A DNA stretch of 27,662 nucleotides from JAXFQS01 sp034178815 (GTDB lineage Bacteria; Verrucomicrobiota; Kiritimatiellia; RFP12; DVOR01). Position 1 is the first letter of the stretch. Each line of letters starts with the position of its first letter. The position numbers and the translations under genes are program-made. This document shows, piece by piece, positions 25,883 to 27,662 of the stretch. The notes below the pieces were generated by a model that searched no databases, had not been told where the DNA came from, and saw only the letters and a program-made list of their open reading frames with translations. The stretch is taken from NCBI GenBank assembly GCA_034178815.1, contig JAXFQS010000165.1, positions 1-27,662 of the forward strand, given 5' to 3'.

Positions 25883-27472
25883 ATGAACCTCCACTTCAGA
25901 AGATTGGTACCCCTGTTGCTGATACCCCTCCACCTCCACGCCCTTGAGCGCATCGGTAGCACCTTCGCCACCATTCCCTCCAAGACCATCCAGAGCCTCA
26001 ACCTCTCCGAACGCACCTGCGCCGACCGCGCCCTCAAAGCCCTCGACGCCGGCTCCCCCCGCACCGCCGCCAACGAACTCAAACGCTTCGAGACCGAATT
26101 CCTCGAAACCGCCCCCGACGAAGCCCTCGACTGGGCCCTGACCCTTCGCGCCTACGCCCTCGACCGCGCCCGCGACACCAACCAGGCCATCGACCTCTGG
26201 AAAGAAGTCATCGATCGCGCCCCAGACACCCAGCCCGCCCTCGCCGCCCGCTACTTCCTCGCCCGCGCCCTCCGCGACAACGGTAAAATCGACGCCGCCC
26301 TCACCGCCTGGCGCGACCTCCTCTCATCCCCCGAAGCCAAAACCTCCCCCTACGCCGCCCCCGCCTGCAACGCCCTAGCCGATGTCGAACTCCAGCGCGG
26401 CAACCTCGCCCCAGCCCTCGACGCCTGGCGCACCGCCCAGACCCTCGACCCCAAATCCAACCCCGATGCCATCCGCCTCGCACAAGAAGCCCTCACCGCC
26501 GTCCAAGCCTTCGACAACCTCCCCCAGGCTCTCGAACAGGCTCAAGGCCCCGACACCCTCCCCACAAGCCAACGCCGTCAACGCCTCCAACGCTTCTTCG
26601 ACAACCACGCCCGCCGCCTCATGGACTTCCATCCCATCGCCCAAGCCTACCTCAAGACCCAACCCGCCGCCAAAAAAGACCCCCGCGCCGCCGCCCGCCA
26701 GAAAGCCGACCGCGACCTCACCGCCTACCTTCGCGCCGCCGCACCCCTCTACACCACCGACAACGAAAAATGGGACTTCCTCCTCCAAACCTACGACTAC
26801 CTCCGCTGGATTCGCCCGTCCGACCTCCCCACCCTCGCCAAACGCCTCCCCGACCTCGTCGCCAAAGCCCCCAACCCAGAAACAAAAACAGCCCGCGCCC
26901 TCCAACTCATCCACCGATTCCGCCACTCCGGACGCCTCGCCGACGCCAAACTCCTCCTCTTCCACATAGCCAACCCCGAACAACGCGCCTGGACAACCGC
27001 AGACCTCGCCTGGCAAGAACGCAACCCAAAAGACATCTACCTCGCACTCCAGCCCCTCGAAGCCTCCCCTGACCCCCAAGTCGCCGCCAAAGCCAAACGA
27101 ACCCACGCCGAAGCCGCCCGCCAAATCGAAGGCGACTACCCCACCGCCATTCGCCTCTTCCAAGAAGCACCCGACCTCCCCGCAACCCTCTGGGCCATCG
27201 CCGACTGCCACCGAAAAGCCGGCAACAAAACCGCCGCGCAGGCCACACTCGACGAAATCGCATCCCTCTTCCCAAAAGACGCCCCCGAAGCCGTCCTGCG
27301 CAAAGGCGACTGGTTTAGAGACGACGGAAACAAGAAAAACGCTATCGCCTGCTACCGCCGCCTCATGACCCATCCCGACTGGAAAAAATCCTCCCAATCC
27401 TCCCAGGCCCACCAGCGCCTCGAAGCCTACGGCATAGCCACCGGCGGCGCCGTCCTAAACGAAACCCGCTAG
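25883..27472 (+). CDS. exported TPR-repeat protein
   Basis: 529 residues with an N-terminal signal peptide (MNLHFRRLVPLLLIPLHLHA). The rest is a helical solenoid of TPR-like pairs, for example TNQAIDLWKEVIDRAPDTQPALAARYFLARAL, split around residues 90-120, and GNLAPALDAWRTAQTLDP near 170-190. The C-terminal pair is KKNAIACYRRLMTHPDWKKSSQSSQAHQRL. There is no catalytic motif. It follows the giant gene after 57 bases, a gap with no promoter and no clear ribosome site, so it is probably co-transcribed with it. The two likely act together in the periplasm or at the outer membrane as scaffolds. Codon use is extremely C-ending, with almost no G at third positions. Confidence 0.88.
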   Translation: MNLHFRRLVPLLLIPLHLHALERIGSTFATIPSKTIQSLNLSERTCADRALKALDAGSPRTAANELKRFETEFLETAPDEALDWALTLRAYALDRARDTNQAIDLWKEVIDRAPDTQPALAARYFLARALRDNGKIDAALTAWRDLLSSPEAKTSPYAAPACNALADVELQRGNLAPALDAWRTAQTLDPKSNPDAIRLAQEALTAVQAFDNLPQALEQAQGPDTLPTSQRRQRLQRFFDNHARRLMDFHPIAQAYLKTQPAAKKDPRAAARQKADRDLTAYLRAAAPLYTTDNEKWDFLLQTYDYLRWIRPSDLPTLAKRLPDLVAKAPNPETKTARALQLIHRFRHSGRLADAKLLLFHIANPEQRAWTTADLAWQERNPKDIYLALQPLEASPDPQVAAKAKRTHAEAARQIEGDYPTAIRLFQEAPDLPATLWAIADCHRKAGNKTAAQATLDEIASLFPKDAPEAVLRKGDWFRDDGNKKNAIACYRRLMTHPDWKKSSQSSQAHQRLEAYGIATGGAVLNETR

Positions 27473-27495
27473 TCCCAAGACAGGAACCCTCCCCC

Positions 27496-27662
27496 ATGAA
27501 CCACATCCTCCGCACACCCCTGCTCCTGCTCCTCGCTGCCACCCTAGCCACCCCCGCCCTCGCCCCCCAGAATGGCCCCCCCGCCCCCCCGAAACAACCC
27601 GCCCCAGAACGCCCCACACCCCCGGCAGGCGCCCGCGCCCCAAGACCACGTGGCCCACCCGG
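27496..27662 (+). CDS. start of a proline-rich exported protein, cut by the right window edge
   Basis: 55 codons are visible. AGGAA at 27482-27486 precedes ATG 27496 by 9 bases. The N-terminus MNHILRTPLLLLLAATLATPALA is a good signal peptide, followed by a Pro/Ala/Arg-rich stretch. In PVC-group genomes ExbB/TolQ-like channel proteins often begin with such an exported Pro-rich extension and follow TPR genes, so that is one hypothesis, but the diagnostic part lies beyond the window. The single ACGT of the whole window is in this gene at 27648-27651 (codons CCA CGT). Confidence 0.6.
   Translation, partial: MNHILRTPLLLLLAATLATPALAPQNGPPAPPKQPAPERPTPPAGARAPRPRGPP

Overview
The window is a GC-rich, gene-dense bacterial segment in which every supportable gene lies on the + strand. 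Housekeeping genes (hemB, maf, comM, cmk, guaA, uvrA) are mixed with exported or lipid-anchored proteins, two predicted glycoside hydrolases and a very large exported repeat protein. The mix of housekeeping genes, lipoproteins, divergent glycosidases, a DUF502 protein and giant TPR proteins suggests an uncultured member of the PVC group (Kiritimatiellota/Lentisphaerota-like). That placement is inference only; no rRNA or phylogenetic marker comparison was possible.

Layout. (1) Positions 1-834 hold the 3' end of an unrecognised gene. (2) A near-consensus sigma70-type promoter at 881-909 opens a tightly packed unit up to 10596: a putative TIM-barrel glycosidase, hemB, maf, a membrane-bound sugar-nucleotide dehydratase, two paralogous lipoproteins, comM, a radical SAM/SPASM protein and a GT-A-like glycosyltransferase. 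Most junctions are ATGA overlaps or gaps of a few bases. (3) A second promoter at 10657-10686 precedes cmk, a small helical protein, a GH43-like lipoprotein, guaA, a DUF502 membrane protein, an agmatinase-like ureohydrolase and uvrA. (4) The only non-coding stretch of about 300 bases (18938-19237) carries phased boxes, a block shared with the cmk promoter region, a third promoter and a leader that may fold. (5) From 19238 to the right edge lie a 2195-residue exported protein (helical repeats, beta-sandwich modules, a PA14-like segment, C-terminal TPRs), a second exported TPR protein, and the start of a proline-rich exported protein cut by the window edge.

How the genes may work together. hemB and the AhbC/NirJ-like radical SAM protein both point to tetrapyrrole metabolism. 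The dehydratase and glycosyltransferase point to surface glycan synthesis, and the two hydrolases to polysaccharide use. The last three genes look like an envelope or surface assembly. I saw no mobile element, CRISPR array, tRNA or rRNA.

Two sequence-wide signals are not explained by any gene. The tetranucleotide ACGT occurs once in 27.6 kb by hand scan although ACG and CGT are common. Synonymous third positions also alternate in roughly 1-kb blocks between C/A-rich and G/T-rich, often switching inside a single gene.
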